From positions 62,001 through 126,000 of the forward strand of contig NZ_BMMD01000003.1 of assembly GCF_014645655.1 (NCBI RefSeq): a stretch of DNA of 64,000 nt, written 5' to 3'. Each line of letters starts with the position of its first letter. The first letter of the stretch is position 1. The notes beneath the pieces are model-generated. The model ran no database searches and had not been told where the DNA came from. It worked only from the letters and a program-made list of their open reading frames with translations. The stretch comes from Agromyces bauzanensis (GTDB taxonomy: Bacteria; Actinomycetota; Actinomycetes; Actinomycetales; Microbacteriaceae). Both the position numbers and the translations under genes were made by a program. This document shows, one piece after another, positions 45,339 to 52,898 of the stretch.

Positions 45339-46129
45339 TTCGTTCGCCTCTCGAGGAACTCGGTCATGCGTCGGTGCTTCTCGGGGCTCTCGAAGAGCAC
45401 GGCCTGCTCCTCGAGGTCGACCGTGGGGTGCGCCTCGCGCGGCGCCCGGAACACGCGCTTCGTCGCGATCGTCGCGGCGCGGTCGTTGCGCGCGATGCGA
45501 TCGGTGATGGCGTGCGCGGCGGGCAGCAGCTCGTCGGCGGGATGGAGCTCTGTCACGAGGCCGATCCCGAGCGCCTCCTCGGCGCCGATCGTGCGGCCGG
45601 TGAGCAGCAGCTCGATGGCGCGCGCGTCGCCCACGATCTCCTTGAGGCGCCAGGTCGCGCCAGCGGCGGCGATGATGCCGAGGCCCGTCTCGGGGTTGCC
45701 GAGCTTCAGCGCGGGGGTCGCGATCCGGATGTCGGCCGCATATGCGAGCTCGGCGCCGCCGCCGAGGGCGTACCCGTCGAGCGCGGCGATCACGGGCATC
45801 GGCAGCTCTGCCACGCGCACGAACGCGTTGGCGTTGATGCCGGCGCGGGCATCCTCCGCGCGCCGCTCCCGCAGCTGGGCGATGTCGGCGCCCGACGCGA
45901 ACACGCCGGCCGCGCCCGTGAGGATGAGGATGCGCGGATCGGCCTCGAGTTCCGCGCACAGCGCGTGCAGGGCGTCGACCGTGGCCTGGTCGATCGCGTT
46001 GCGCACGTCGGGGCGGTTGAGGGTCGCGACGACGCGGTCGTCGCGACGCTCGACGAGGAGCGGGAGGGTCGCACGCCCTCCGCTGGTCGAGGAGGAGCGC
46101 AGCGACGTCTCGAGACCATCCGCCGACAT
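45335..46129 (-). CDS. paaF: Enoyl-CoA hydratase PaaF
   Basis: Hydrates 2,3-dehydroadipyl-CoA to 3-hydroxyadipyl-CoA. 264 residues. Crotonase motifs: VFASGADIAQL and DGYALGGGAELAYAADIRIA for the oxyanion hole. The two catalytic Glu are expected there and in NPETGLGIIAAAG. The start ATG at 46129 overlaps the thiolase stop (TGATG). Codons 5-16 (GLETSLRSSSTS) are written by a dispersed repeat. The split of roles between this enzyme and the one at 16981 rests on context and end sequence. Confidence 0.85.
   Translation of the reverse strand: MSADGLETSLRSSSTSGGRATLPLLVERRDDRVVATLNRPDVRNAIDQATVDALHALCAELEADPRILILTGAAGVFASGADIAQLRERRAEDARAGINANAFVRVAELPMPVIAALDGYALGGGAELAYAADIRIATPALKLGNPETGLGIIAAAGATWRLKEIVGDARAIELLLTGRTIGAEEALGIGLVTELHPADELLPAAHAITDRIARNDRAATIATKRVFRAPREAHPTVDLEEQAVLFESPEKHRRMTEFLERRTK
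46084..46118. repeat. Dispersed palindrome inside the paaF N-terminus, copy 6
   Basis: TGGTCGAGGAGGAGCG at the left and GTCTCGAGACCA at the right, wholly within the first 16 codons of paaF. Confidence 0.75.
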
Positions 46130-47328
46130 CACACGCGTTCCACGACGAGCGCCGTGCCCTGGCCGACGCCCACGCACATGGTGGCGAGGCCGTAGCGCGA
46201 GTCCTCGCGCTCCATGCGACCGAGGAGCGTCACGACGAGGCGCGAGCCCGACGAGCCAAGCGGATGTCCCAGCGCGATCGCCCCACCGTCGGCGTTGACG
46301 CGCGTGGCGTCGAGGCCGAGTCGGCGCATCGACGCGATCGACTGGGTGGCGAATGCCTCGTTGAGCTCGATCGAGCCGAGGTCGCCGATCGACAGGCCCG
46401 ACCGGGCGAGCGCCTTCTGCGTGGCGGGCACGGGGCCGAGGCCCATGATCTCGGGGGCGAGGCCGGCCGCCGAGCCCACGACCACGCGGGCGCGGGGCGT
46501 GAGCCCGTATCGTTCGACCGCCTCGGCGCTCGCGACCACGATGGCGGATGCCCCGTCGTTCAGTGCGCTCGAATTGCCCGCCGTCACGACCGAGCCGCCC
46601 GGCACGACCGCGCGCAGTCCCGAGAGCACGTCGAGCGTGGTCTCGGGGCGAGGCCCCTCGTCGACGAGCACCTCGCCGTGCGCGGTGGGCACGCCCACGA
46701 TCTCGGCCTCGAAGCGCCCGGCCTCGATCGCCGCGACGGCGCGCTGCTGCGAGAGCAGGGCGAACGCGTCGGCCTCCTCACGGGTGATGCCGTCGACGCG
46801 GGCAACCTCCTCGGCCGTCTCGGGCATCGAGAACGTCGCCTTGTCGCGGGCGAGGAGCTTCGGGTTCGGGAAGCGCCACCCGATGGAGGTGTCGTACGCC
46901 GCGCCGGGCTTGGCCCACGCCTTCTCGGGCTTGGCCTGCACCCAGGGAGCGCGCGTCATCGACTCGACGCCGCCCGCGACGATGAGGTCGGCGTCGCCCG
47001 CGCGGATCGCCCGCGCGGCCATGGTGATGGCCGACATGCCCGAGGCGCAGAGGCGGTTCACGGTGATGCCGGGAACCGAGTCGGGGAGCCCGGCGAGCAG
47101 CACCGACATCCGGCCGACGTTTCGGTTGTCCTCACCCGCCTGGTTGGCGGCGCCGAGGATGACCTCGTCGACCGCGCCCGATCCGATCGCGTCGGTGTCG
47201 AGGCCCGCGCGGCGCAGGGCCTCGCCGACCACGAGCGCCGCGAGGTCGTCGGGCCGCACGCTCGCGAGCACTCCGCCGTAGCGACCGACCGGTGTGCGCA
47301 CTCCACCGACGAGGTAGGCCTCCGCCAT
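46129..47328 (-). CDS. paaJ: 3-oxoadipyl-CoA thiolase PaaJ
   Basis: Last step: cleaves 3-oxoadipyl-CoA to succinyl-CoA and acetyl-CoA. 399 residues. Nucleophilic Cys in TVNRLCASGMSAI near 90; VNADGGAIALGHPLGSSGSR carries the catalytic His; MCVGVGQGTALVVE has the second Cys. NVGRMSVLLAG is closest to the PcaF/PaaJ group. First gene of paaJ-paaF-paaH-paaZ; start 47328 follows AGGAGTG. Confidence 0.9.
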   Translation of the reverse strand: MAEAYLVGGVRTPVGRYGGVLASVRPDDLAALVVGEALRRAGLDTDAIGSGAVDEVILGAANQAGEDNRNVGRMSVLLAGLPDSVPGITVNRLCASGMSAITMAARAIRAGDADLIVAGGVESMTRAPWVQAKPEKAWAKPGAAYDTSIGWRFPNPKLLARDKATFSMPETAEEVARVDGITREEADAFALLSQQRAVAAIEAGRFEAEIVGVPTAHGEVLVDEGPRPETTLDVLSGLRAVVPGGSVVTAGNSSALNDGASAIVVASAEAVERYGLTPRARVVVGSAAGLAPEIMGLGPVPATQKALARSGLSIGDLGSIELNEAFATQSIASMRRLGLDATRVNADGGAIALGHPLGSSGSRLVVTLLGRMEREDSRYGLATMCVGVGQGTALVVERV

Positions 47329-47408
47329 TTCTCACTCCTGACCGCGTTGTCTGTGATGGATCGCTCTCGCCCAGCGTAGGCGTCCGCCCGCCGTATGGGG
47401 CAGGAATA

Positions 47409-47430
47409 AGTGACCGACCGTTCAGGAAGT
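47409..47430. promoter_or_regulatory. PaaR-like operator upstream of paaJ
   Basis: AGTGACCGACCG and TTCAGGAAGT make a 22-bp box differing in about three defined positions from the recalled PaaR consensus and sharing ACCGA, CGTTCAG and AGT with the paaA box at 21841. It is 81 bp upstream of paaJ, and CATAAT next to it (complement strand) could be a -10. This links the lower pathway to the upper one. Confidence 0.65.
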
Positions 47431-47445
47431 AATTATGGCAAACGG

Positions 47446-47889
47446 ATGCCCCGACCGCCACTCGGCGCCCTGGCATCCGCACCTGCCGACACCGTCTGGC
47501 TGACTCGCCACCGGACGGCGTCGCTCTTCGGCCGCGACGTGAAGACGATCGGCAAGCACATCGCCAACGCCCGACGTGCGGAACTGGACGGGATTCCAAC
47601 TGTCGCAGAATTTGCGACAGTTCAGCGTGAGGGCGACCGCCTCGTCGAACGCACGGTCGAGCACTACAACCTCGACGCGGTCCTCTCGGTCGGCTTCCGC
47701 GTGAAGTCACCCGAGGGCATCCACTTCCGACGGTGGGCCAACGGTGTACTCAAGAGCTACATGATGGAGGGCGCCGCCCTCAACGAGCGGCGCCTCGAGC
47801 AACTCGGGTCGATCGTGCGTGTGCTCTCTCCGAGGAGTGACCGACGAAGGCACGCCGCTGGCGGGGGCGAGCCTTCGCACGACAGCTGA
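47446..47889 (+). pseudogene. Truncated RhuM-family protein
   Basis: About 147 codons with the N-terminal half of the RhuM (COG3943) family: LFGRDVKTIGKHIANAR, DGIPTVAEFATVQREGDR and VGFRVKSPEGIHFRRWANGVLK. Intact members are about 330 residues; here homology ends after LEQLGSIVRVL and the reading continues through unrelated Arg-rich codons into a helicase fragment. The family is linked to mobile and defence islands, but its function is unclear. The upstream GTG at 47410 lies in the operator, so the ATG at 47446 is used. Confidence 0.7.
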
Positions 47890-47976
47890 CGATACGACCC
47901 TCCTTGCCCGGCACGACCGGTGCGGCCCGCGTGATGCAGGTTCGGCTTGTACTCGTCGGGCGCGGGCGCCTGGATC
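47887..47976 (-). pseudogene. Fragment of a DEAD-box RNA helicase (motif VI region)
   Basis: These 90 bp match 49232-49320 of the intact helicase gene in the same orientation with roughly ten differences. On the minus strand they read PDEYKPNLHHAGRTGRAG and then, after a one-base shift, GKEGRIVS, against PDEYKTYLHRAGRTGRAGK in the intact gene. No further helicase sequence adjoins it. It is a small partial duplication or the last trace of a paralogue. Confidence 0.75.
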
Positions 47977-47984
47977 CGATCGGT

Positions 47985-48797
47985 TCAGCCGGCGTCGGGT
48001 TCCTCGGTCGGCGCGTCCGCGGGCTCGGACGGAGGTATCGCCTCATCGGTCGGGCCGAAGAGCGTCCACTCACCCTCGGCGCACTCGTAGAAGGCCACGA
48101 CCTCCGTGTCGATGTAGACGTCGCCGTCGGTGGTGCACTTCTCGTTCTCGGGTGCGCCGAGGCCGAGCGTGAGCTGGGTGCCCGGCTCGCCCGGTGCGCC
48201 GGCCTCGCCCTGCTCACCCTGCTCTCCGGTCGCGCCCGTTTCACCGGTCGCACCGGTCGCGCCGGTGAGGTTCTCGGCCGCCGACGTGCGGATGTTCCCG
48301 ACGAGCGTCCAGTCGTCCTGGAACAGATAGACGTCGGACGTGGAGATGTCGATGTAGACGTCGCCCTCGTAGCCCTTGCCCGATTCAGGCGCGCCGGTGC
48401 CGGCGCGGACCGCCGATCCCGCCGGAAGGATCTCCTTGATCGCTTCCTCGTACGCGGCTTCGTCGAGCTCGTCCACCGTCGGCGCCGATGTCGCGACCGG
48501 CTCGGTCGAATCAGCGGATCGTGCCAGCGACGCACCGAGGAACGACGCCACGAACGACAGCAGGACCACACCCACGCCGACCCAGATGAGCATCGCCCGG
48601 CTCACGCCGCGGTTCGGCCCGGGGGCGCCGGGCTCCGGGGGCTGCGCCGACTCGAGCTGCGCCGATCCGGGCTGCGCCGACCCGGGCGTCGCGGACTCCG
48701 GCGACGCCGACTCGGGCGTCGGAGACCCCGACGTGGCGGACCCCGGCGTCGTCGGGTCGGGCGCTGGCGTGCCCTGCGGATTCCGGTCGTCGGCCAT
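47985..48797 (-). CDS. Membrane protein with collagen-like repeats
   Basis: Single-pass surface protein of unknown role. 270 residues. A polar Pro/Ser/Glu/Ala-rich region (about 1-65; SGSPTPESASPESATPG) is followed by one membrane helix (MLIWVGVGVVLLSFVASFLG, about 75-98). Outside lies a globular unit ending GDVYIDISTSDVYLFQ, about nine Gly-X-Y triplets (GATGATGETGATGEQGEQG and on), then a second GDVYIDTEVVAFYECAEGEW unit. The two GDVYID units on either side of the collagen stretch look homologous. The start at 48797 avoids a longer proline-rich lead. Confidence 0.75.
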   Translation of the reverse strand: MADDRNPQGTPAPDPTTPGSATSGSPTPESASPESATPGSAQPGSAQLESAQPPEPGAPGPNRGVSRAMLIWVGVGVVLLSFVASFLGASLARSADSTEPVATSAPTVDELDEAAYEEAIKEILPAGSAVRAGTGAPESGKGYEGDVYIDISTSDVYLFQDDWTLVGNIRTSAAENLTGATGATGETGATGEQGEQGEAGAPGEPGTQLTLGLGAPENEKCTTDGDVYIDTEVVAFYECAEGEWTLFGPTDEAIPPSEPADAPTEEPDAG

Positions 48798-48954
48798 GTC
48801 GCGCCCCCGTGTCCCGCGCTCCCGTGCGGCCGGCGGCCGCACCCCGTGGGGCGCGTCGGGTTCAAGCGTACCGACCCGCATCCCGCCGGACACCACGGGT
48901 TCGACGCCATCGGCACCGGACGGATGTCGCACCTGGCGCCGCGCCCGCGGACGA

Positions 48955-48988
48955 CGAAGGCGCGCATCCGGTTGGATGCGCGCCTTCG
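48955..48988 (-). terminator. Strong hairpin terminator after the RNA helicase gene
   Basis: Perfect 15-bp stems CGAAGGCGCGCATCC and GGATGCGCGCCTTCG with a GGTT loop, 17 bp after the helicase stop. This is among the most stable simple hairpins in the window. Confidence 0.75.
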
Positions 48989-49004
48989 CGGTACGGACGG
49001 CCTC

Positions 49005-50861
49005 CTAGGAGGCGCGCTCCTCGGACTGCTCGTCGACGTCGATCTCGATCTCGATCTCGATCTCCTCGAGCTCGACCGCCACGACGGACTCATCGGTCGC
49101 CTGGGCGAGGTCGACCTGGCCGATGTCGAACAGCATCTGGTCGCCGAGGGCGACCCGCTCGAACGCCACGTCGATCTCGGCACGACCGAGCAGGTCGGTC
49201 ATTCGGCGCTGGCGGTTGCCCGGGATCAGCGTGACGACTCGACCCTCCTTTCCGGCACGACCGGTGCGGCCCGCGCGATGCAGGTACGTCTTGTACTCGT
49301 CGGGCGCGTCGGCCTGGATCACGAGGTCGATGTCGTCGACGTGGATGCCTCTGGCCGCGACATCCGTCGCCACCAGCACGTTCACCCGGCCGCTCGTGAG
49401 CTGCTGCAGGTTGCGAGTGCGGCGCGACTGGTTGAGGTCGCCGTGCAGCGCGACCGCGCGGATGCCGAAGTCCTCGAGGTGCTCGGTCAGGTCCTCGGCG
49501 AACGCGCGCGTGCGGCTGAACACGAGGGTCTTGCCCTCGCGGTTCGCGAGCTGCGCCACGATGTCGCGCTTCTCCCGGTTCTCGATGATGAACACGCGGT
49601 GCTCGATGGTCGACGACGCCTGATCCTCGCCCGCGACCTCGTGCACCGCCGGCTCGACGAGGAACTCCTCGACGAGCTCGGCCACGCCGGAGTCGAGCGT
49701 CGCGGAGAAGAGCAGCTTCTGGCCGCCCTCGGCGGTGCGGCGGAGGATGCGCTGCACCGGCACGAGGAAGCCGAGGTCGCACATGTGGTCGGCCTCGTCG
49801 ACCACGGTCACGACGACCTCGGAGAGGTCGAGCCGGCGCTGCTCGATGAGGTCCTCGATGCGGCCGGGCGTGCCGATCACGATGTCGACGCCGCGCTGCA
49901 GCGCGCCGACCTGGCGACCCTGGGGCACGCCGCCGTAGATCTGGGTGGTGAAGAGGCCGACGCTCTGCGCGATGGGCTGCACCGTGCGATCGATCTGCAG
50001 GGCGAGCTCGCGCGTCGGGGCGAGGATGAGCGCGCGGGGCTTGCGCCCCATCTGGCGCTTGCCGCCCGACTTGCCCGACTCCGTCCAGAGCTGCATCAGC
50101 CGCTCCACGGTGGGAGCGCCGAACGCGATGGTCTTGCCCGAGCCGGTCTTGCCGCGGCCGAGCACGTCGCGACCCTCGAGCACCGCGGGGATCGTCGCGG
50201 CCTGGATCGGGAACGGCGACTCGGCGCCGAGCTCCCCGAGCGCACGCACGACGTTGCCGCCGAGCCCGAGATCGGCGAACGTCACGCCCTCGACGTCATC
50301 GGCCTGGATGGCCTCGGCCTCGAGACGCTCGAGCACGACGTCGTCGGCCGCGGTGAACCGCTGCGCCTGGTCCTTGGCCGGGTAGAAGCTCGACGGGCGA
50401 CGGTCGGACTCGCGGAATCCGGCACGGTCGCCGTCGTGACGCGGTGCACGGGTGCGGTCGTCGCGGTCGAACGAACGAGCCGGACGGTCGGTGCGGTCAT
50501 GCGAACGCGCCGGACGGTCACTGCGGTCGTACGAACGCGCCGGCCGCTCATCGCGCTCGGAACGACGCGGAGCACGGTCGTCCCGGTCGTACGACCGCGG
50601 GGCGCGGTCGTCGCGGCGCGCGGGACGCTCCTCGGCGCGACGGGCATCGCGGCCGTCGCGGTCGGCGCGGTGCGGCGTGCGGTCGGCGGCGACGCGCTCA
50701 TCGCGTGACCAGCGCTCCTTGCGCGGGGCTTCCGCCTCCTCGGGGCGGTAGCCGCGGTGGCCGGCACTGCGCGAGCCCGGCTTGGCGCGACTGCTCTTCG
50801 CGTACTTCGGATCGAAGTTCTTCGCCGGTCGTCCGCCGGCGGGCTTCTTGTTCTTGGGCAT
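49005..50861 (-). CDS. DEAD-box ATP-dependent RNA helicase
   Basis: RNA unwinding and ribosome or mRNA remodelling, often cold-induced. 618 residues from the ATG at 50861. The first 160 are an Arg/Asp-rich, low-complexity tail built from DRDDRAPRS-like units. The core follows: Q-motif FADLGLGGNVVRAL, Walker A GRGKTGSGKT, APTRELA, VDEADHMCDLGF, SAT, and HRAGRTGRAGKEG. A short acidic tail (EIEIEIEID) ends it. The 420 bp upstream hold an inverted repeat and no gene; a long leader is possible. Confidence 0.9.
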   Translation of the reverse strand: MPKNKKPAGGRPAKNFDPKYAKSSRAKPGSRSAGHRGYRPEEAEAPRKERWSRDERVAADRTPHRADRDGRDARRAEERPARRDDRAPRSYDRDDRAPRRSERDERPARSYDRSDRPARSHDRTDRPARSFDRDDRTRAPRHDGDRAGFRESDRRPSSFYPAKDQAQRFTAADDVVLERLEAEAIQADDVEGVTFADLGLGGNVVRALGELGAESPFPIQAATIPAVLEGRDVLGRGKTGSGKTIAFGAPTVERLMQLWTESGKSGGKRQMGRKPRALILAPTRELALQIDRTVQPIAQSVGLFTTQIYGGVPQGRQVGALQRGVDIVIGTPGRIEDLIEQRRLDLSEVVVTVVDEADHMCDLGFLVPVQRILRRTAEGGQKLLFSATLDSGVAELVEEFLVEPAVHEVAGEDQASSTIEHRVFIIENREKRDIVAQLANREGKTLVFSRTRAFAEDLTEHLEDFGIRAVALHGDLNQSRRTRNLQQLTSGRVNVLVATDVAARGIHVDDIDLVIQADAPDEYKTYLHRAGRTGRAGKEGRVVTLIPGNRQRRMTDLLGRAEIDVAFERVALGDQMLFDIGQVDLAQATDESVVAVELEEIEIEIEIDVDEQSEERAS

Positions 50862-51139
50862 GGGTGACACTTCCTGGGTTGTACTGGAGTACATGGCAGG
50901 CCTGCCGGGCGCGCGAAGCGCACAGCAGGTCTGAGAACCCGGAACATCGTCGACCGGGGCCGTTCACATACGGTGACTATCCGAGAGCGGATGCCTCGGA
51001 ACCGGCCCTTTGGACTCACAAACCCATCCGCGCACAGCGCGGTGTCCAGAACCGACTCGGCAACGATACCGGATCGCGGCTGGGAAAGCGCCCCGCACCA
51101 CCTCTCGCGAGCCAAGGCCCGCGCCCACCGCAGAAATTC

Positions 51140-51193
51140 GCATGAGAATCGGCGCCACGGATCTGGTGAGCCCTCTTCTGACGATTCTCATGC
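51140..51193. repeat. Perfect 12-bp inverted repeat upstream of the esterase gene
   Basis: GCATGAGAATCG (51140-51151) and CGATTCTCATGC (51182-51193) with a 30-bp spacer. The arms are AT-richer than their surroundings. The element lies 90 bp before the esterase start in the gap shared with the divergent helicase gene. The rest of the 50862-51283 gap shows nothing else I can support. Confidence 0.65.
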
Positions 51194-51283
51194 AAACGTG
51201 ACCCGCGACAGCGCGCCGAGGAGTGCGGGGCGAATCCGCCGAACCTGAGGTAGCATCACTCCACCCCTGAACCCGGAGCCGGC

Positions 51284-52297
51284 GTGACCTCGATCCGAAC
51301 CACAGGCGGCCCCGGCATCCGCGCCAGGCGGATCGCATTGGCTGCGCTGGCCGCCATCGCGGCGGTCGTCGGCGTGGGCGCGCTCTCGGGCTTCCACCTG
51401 CCGTTACGCGAGATCGACCCGCAGGGCCCGGATGTCGCGAGCGAGGTCGCGAGCGCCGAGATCATCGGCATCCGCACGTTCACGGCGCCGGCCGGCCTCG
51501 ACGTGCACGCCGACCTCGAGTACGGCACCCGCGAGGACGGCACGCTGCTCACCCTCGACGTGTGCACGCCAGCGGCCGAGGCCCTCGTGCCGTCGCGGCC
51601 GGCGGTGGTGTCGATCCACGGCGGCAGCTGGGCCCGCGGCGACAAGGCGAACGTCGACTGGCGCAACGTGTGCCTGTGGCTCGCGAGCGAGGGCTTCGTC
51701 GCGGCATCCGTCAACTACCGGCTGGTGCCCGACGTGCGGTTCCCGGCCGCGATCGAGGATGTCGCGCTCGCGGTCGAGTGGCTGCGCGTGCCCGAGCAGG
51801 TCGAGCGCTTCGGCATCGACCCCGCACGCATCGGCGCGTTCGGCGGGTCGGCCGGCGGCAACCTCGCGGCGCTCCTCGGCACCACGGGCGACGGGCCGCT
51901 CGACGAGGGTTCGCGGGTCGCGGCCGTCGCCGAGCTGTCGGGTCCCGTCGGGCTCACCCCGGTCGACCTCGACGCCGACGGCGCCACGCCGTGGCTGCGC
52001 GGCATCGTGGCCGATTACCTCGACTGCGAACCCGGCGCGACCCTCGACGCATGCCCCCACGCCGCGGATGCCTCGCCGGCGACGCATGCCGACCCGAGCG
52101 ACGCGCCCGTCTTCATCGGCCATGCCGAGTCGGAGGTCGTGCCCGTCGGGCAGTCGCAGCGGTTCGCGTCCGCGCTCGCCGCGGCGGGCGTCCCCGTCGA
52201 GATCGCGATCGTGCCGGGCGGCGAGCACTCGATCGGCATCCTCGACGCGGCGCTCAGGGCAAGGGTCGCGGCCTTCCTGCACGCGCACCTGGCCTGA
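51284..52297 (+). CDS. Membrane-anchored or secreted alpha/beta-hydrolase (esterase)
   Basis: Carboxylesterase of the HSL/BD-FAE kind, substrate unknown. 337 residues. An N-terminal hydrophobic segment (about 17-35) exports or anchors it. The oxyanion motif is SIHGGSWARGD near 105, the nucleophile elbow FGGSAGGN near 187, and the late Asp (SDAPVFIGHAES) and His (GGEHSIG) complete the triad. GTG start after CGGAGC. Convergent with a small membrane gene 12 bp further on. Confidence 0.82.
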   Translation: MTSIRTTGGPGIRARRIALAALAAIAAVVGVGALSGFHLPLREIDPQGPDVASEVASAEIIGIRTFTAPAGLDVHADLEYGTREDGTLLTLDVCTPAAEALVPSRPAVVSIHGGSWARGDKANVDWRNVCLWLASEGFVAASVNYRLVPDVRFPAAIEDVALAVEWLRVPEQVERFGIDPARIGAFGGSAGGNLAALLGTTGDGPLDEGSRVAAVAELSGPVGLTPVDLDADGATPWLRGIVADYLDCEPGATLDACPHAADASPATHADPSDAPVFIGHAESEVVPVGQSQRFASALAAAGVPVEIAIVPGGEHSIGILDAALRARVAAFLHAHLA

Positions 52298-52309
52298 GGC
52301 GGCCGCAGC

Positions 52310-52707
52310 TCAGGCGTCGCGCTCGACGGGCACCTCGTCCTCGCGATGGTCGTCCTCGCCACCCGGAGCACGAGCACGCTCATGAGCACGGCGGACGCCA
52401 CGATGCCGACGTTGTTCGCCCACCGGTCGGCGACGTCAAGGGCGAGGAGCCCCGTCGTGGTGGAGAACAGGAGGATCGAGAGGATCGCGGCGACGCCGCC
52501 CACCCGCACCGCCGCCTGCCGTGCCACGTCGAACGAGAACACGAAGTAGCTGAGCGCGCACGCGATGACGACCGTGTAGTCGAGCGCGATGACGAAGCTG
52601 ATCATCACCTGGAAGAAGCCGAGGCTCTCGAGCGCCCGACCGCCGAGCCGACGGAACGAGGTCGGCGCCGAGCCGCGGAACCGGTGCCTGGCCAGTGAAG
52701 AGTTCAC
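52310..52707 (-). CDS. Small multi-pass membrane protein, apparent frameshift near its end
   Basis: Unrecognised membrane protein. From a GTG at 52707 about 117 residues show three hydrophobic helices (MISFVIALDYTVVIACALSY; VGGVAAILSILLFSTTTGLL; GIVASAVLMSVLVL). In the same frame the reading then runs antisense through the esterase gene with poor composition. One frame over, the sequence ends naturally as GEDDHREDEVPVERDA and stops at 52310, in the gap. A one-base indel near 52365 would explain this. Confidence 0.5.
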
Positions 52708-52898
52708 GCGGACGTGCTGCCCGACTTCCGACCTGTGCTTCCGACACGGGACCCCCTCGGATCTCCGCCCGTGACTCCACGGGCGCGCCATCGACCGTCA
52801 CCGGGCACGTTGGCAGAGGCCCCGTACCGTCGTAGGGCCCCGGCATGGCTCCGCGGGGGGATGCATCGACGTGGGGCGCGTGACAGGCTGCTGCCACC

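Noticed and set aside
50452-50751. Plus-strand Arg/Ser repeat ORFs opposite the helicase N-terminus
   Set aside because: Mirror of the DRDD-type low-complexity repeats of the helicase; no start signal.
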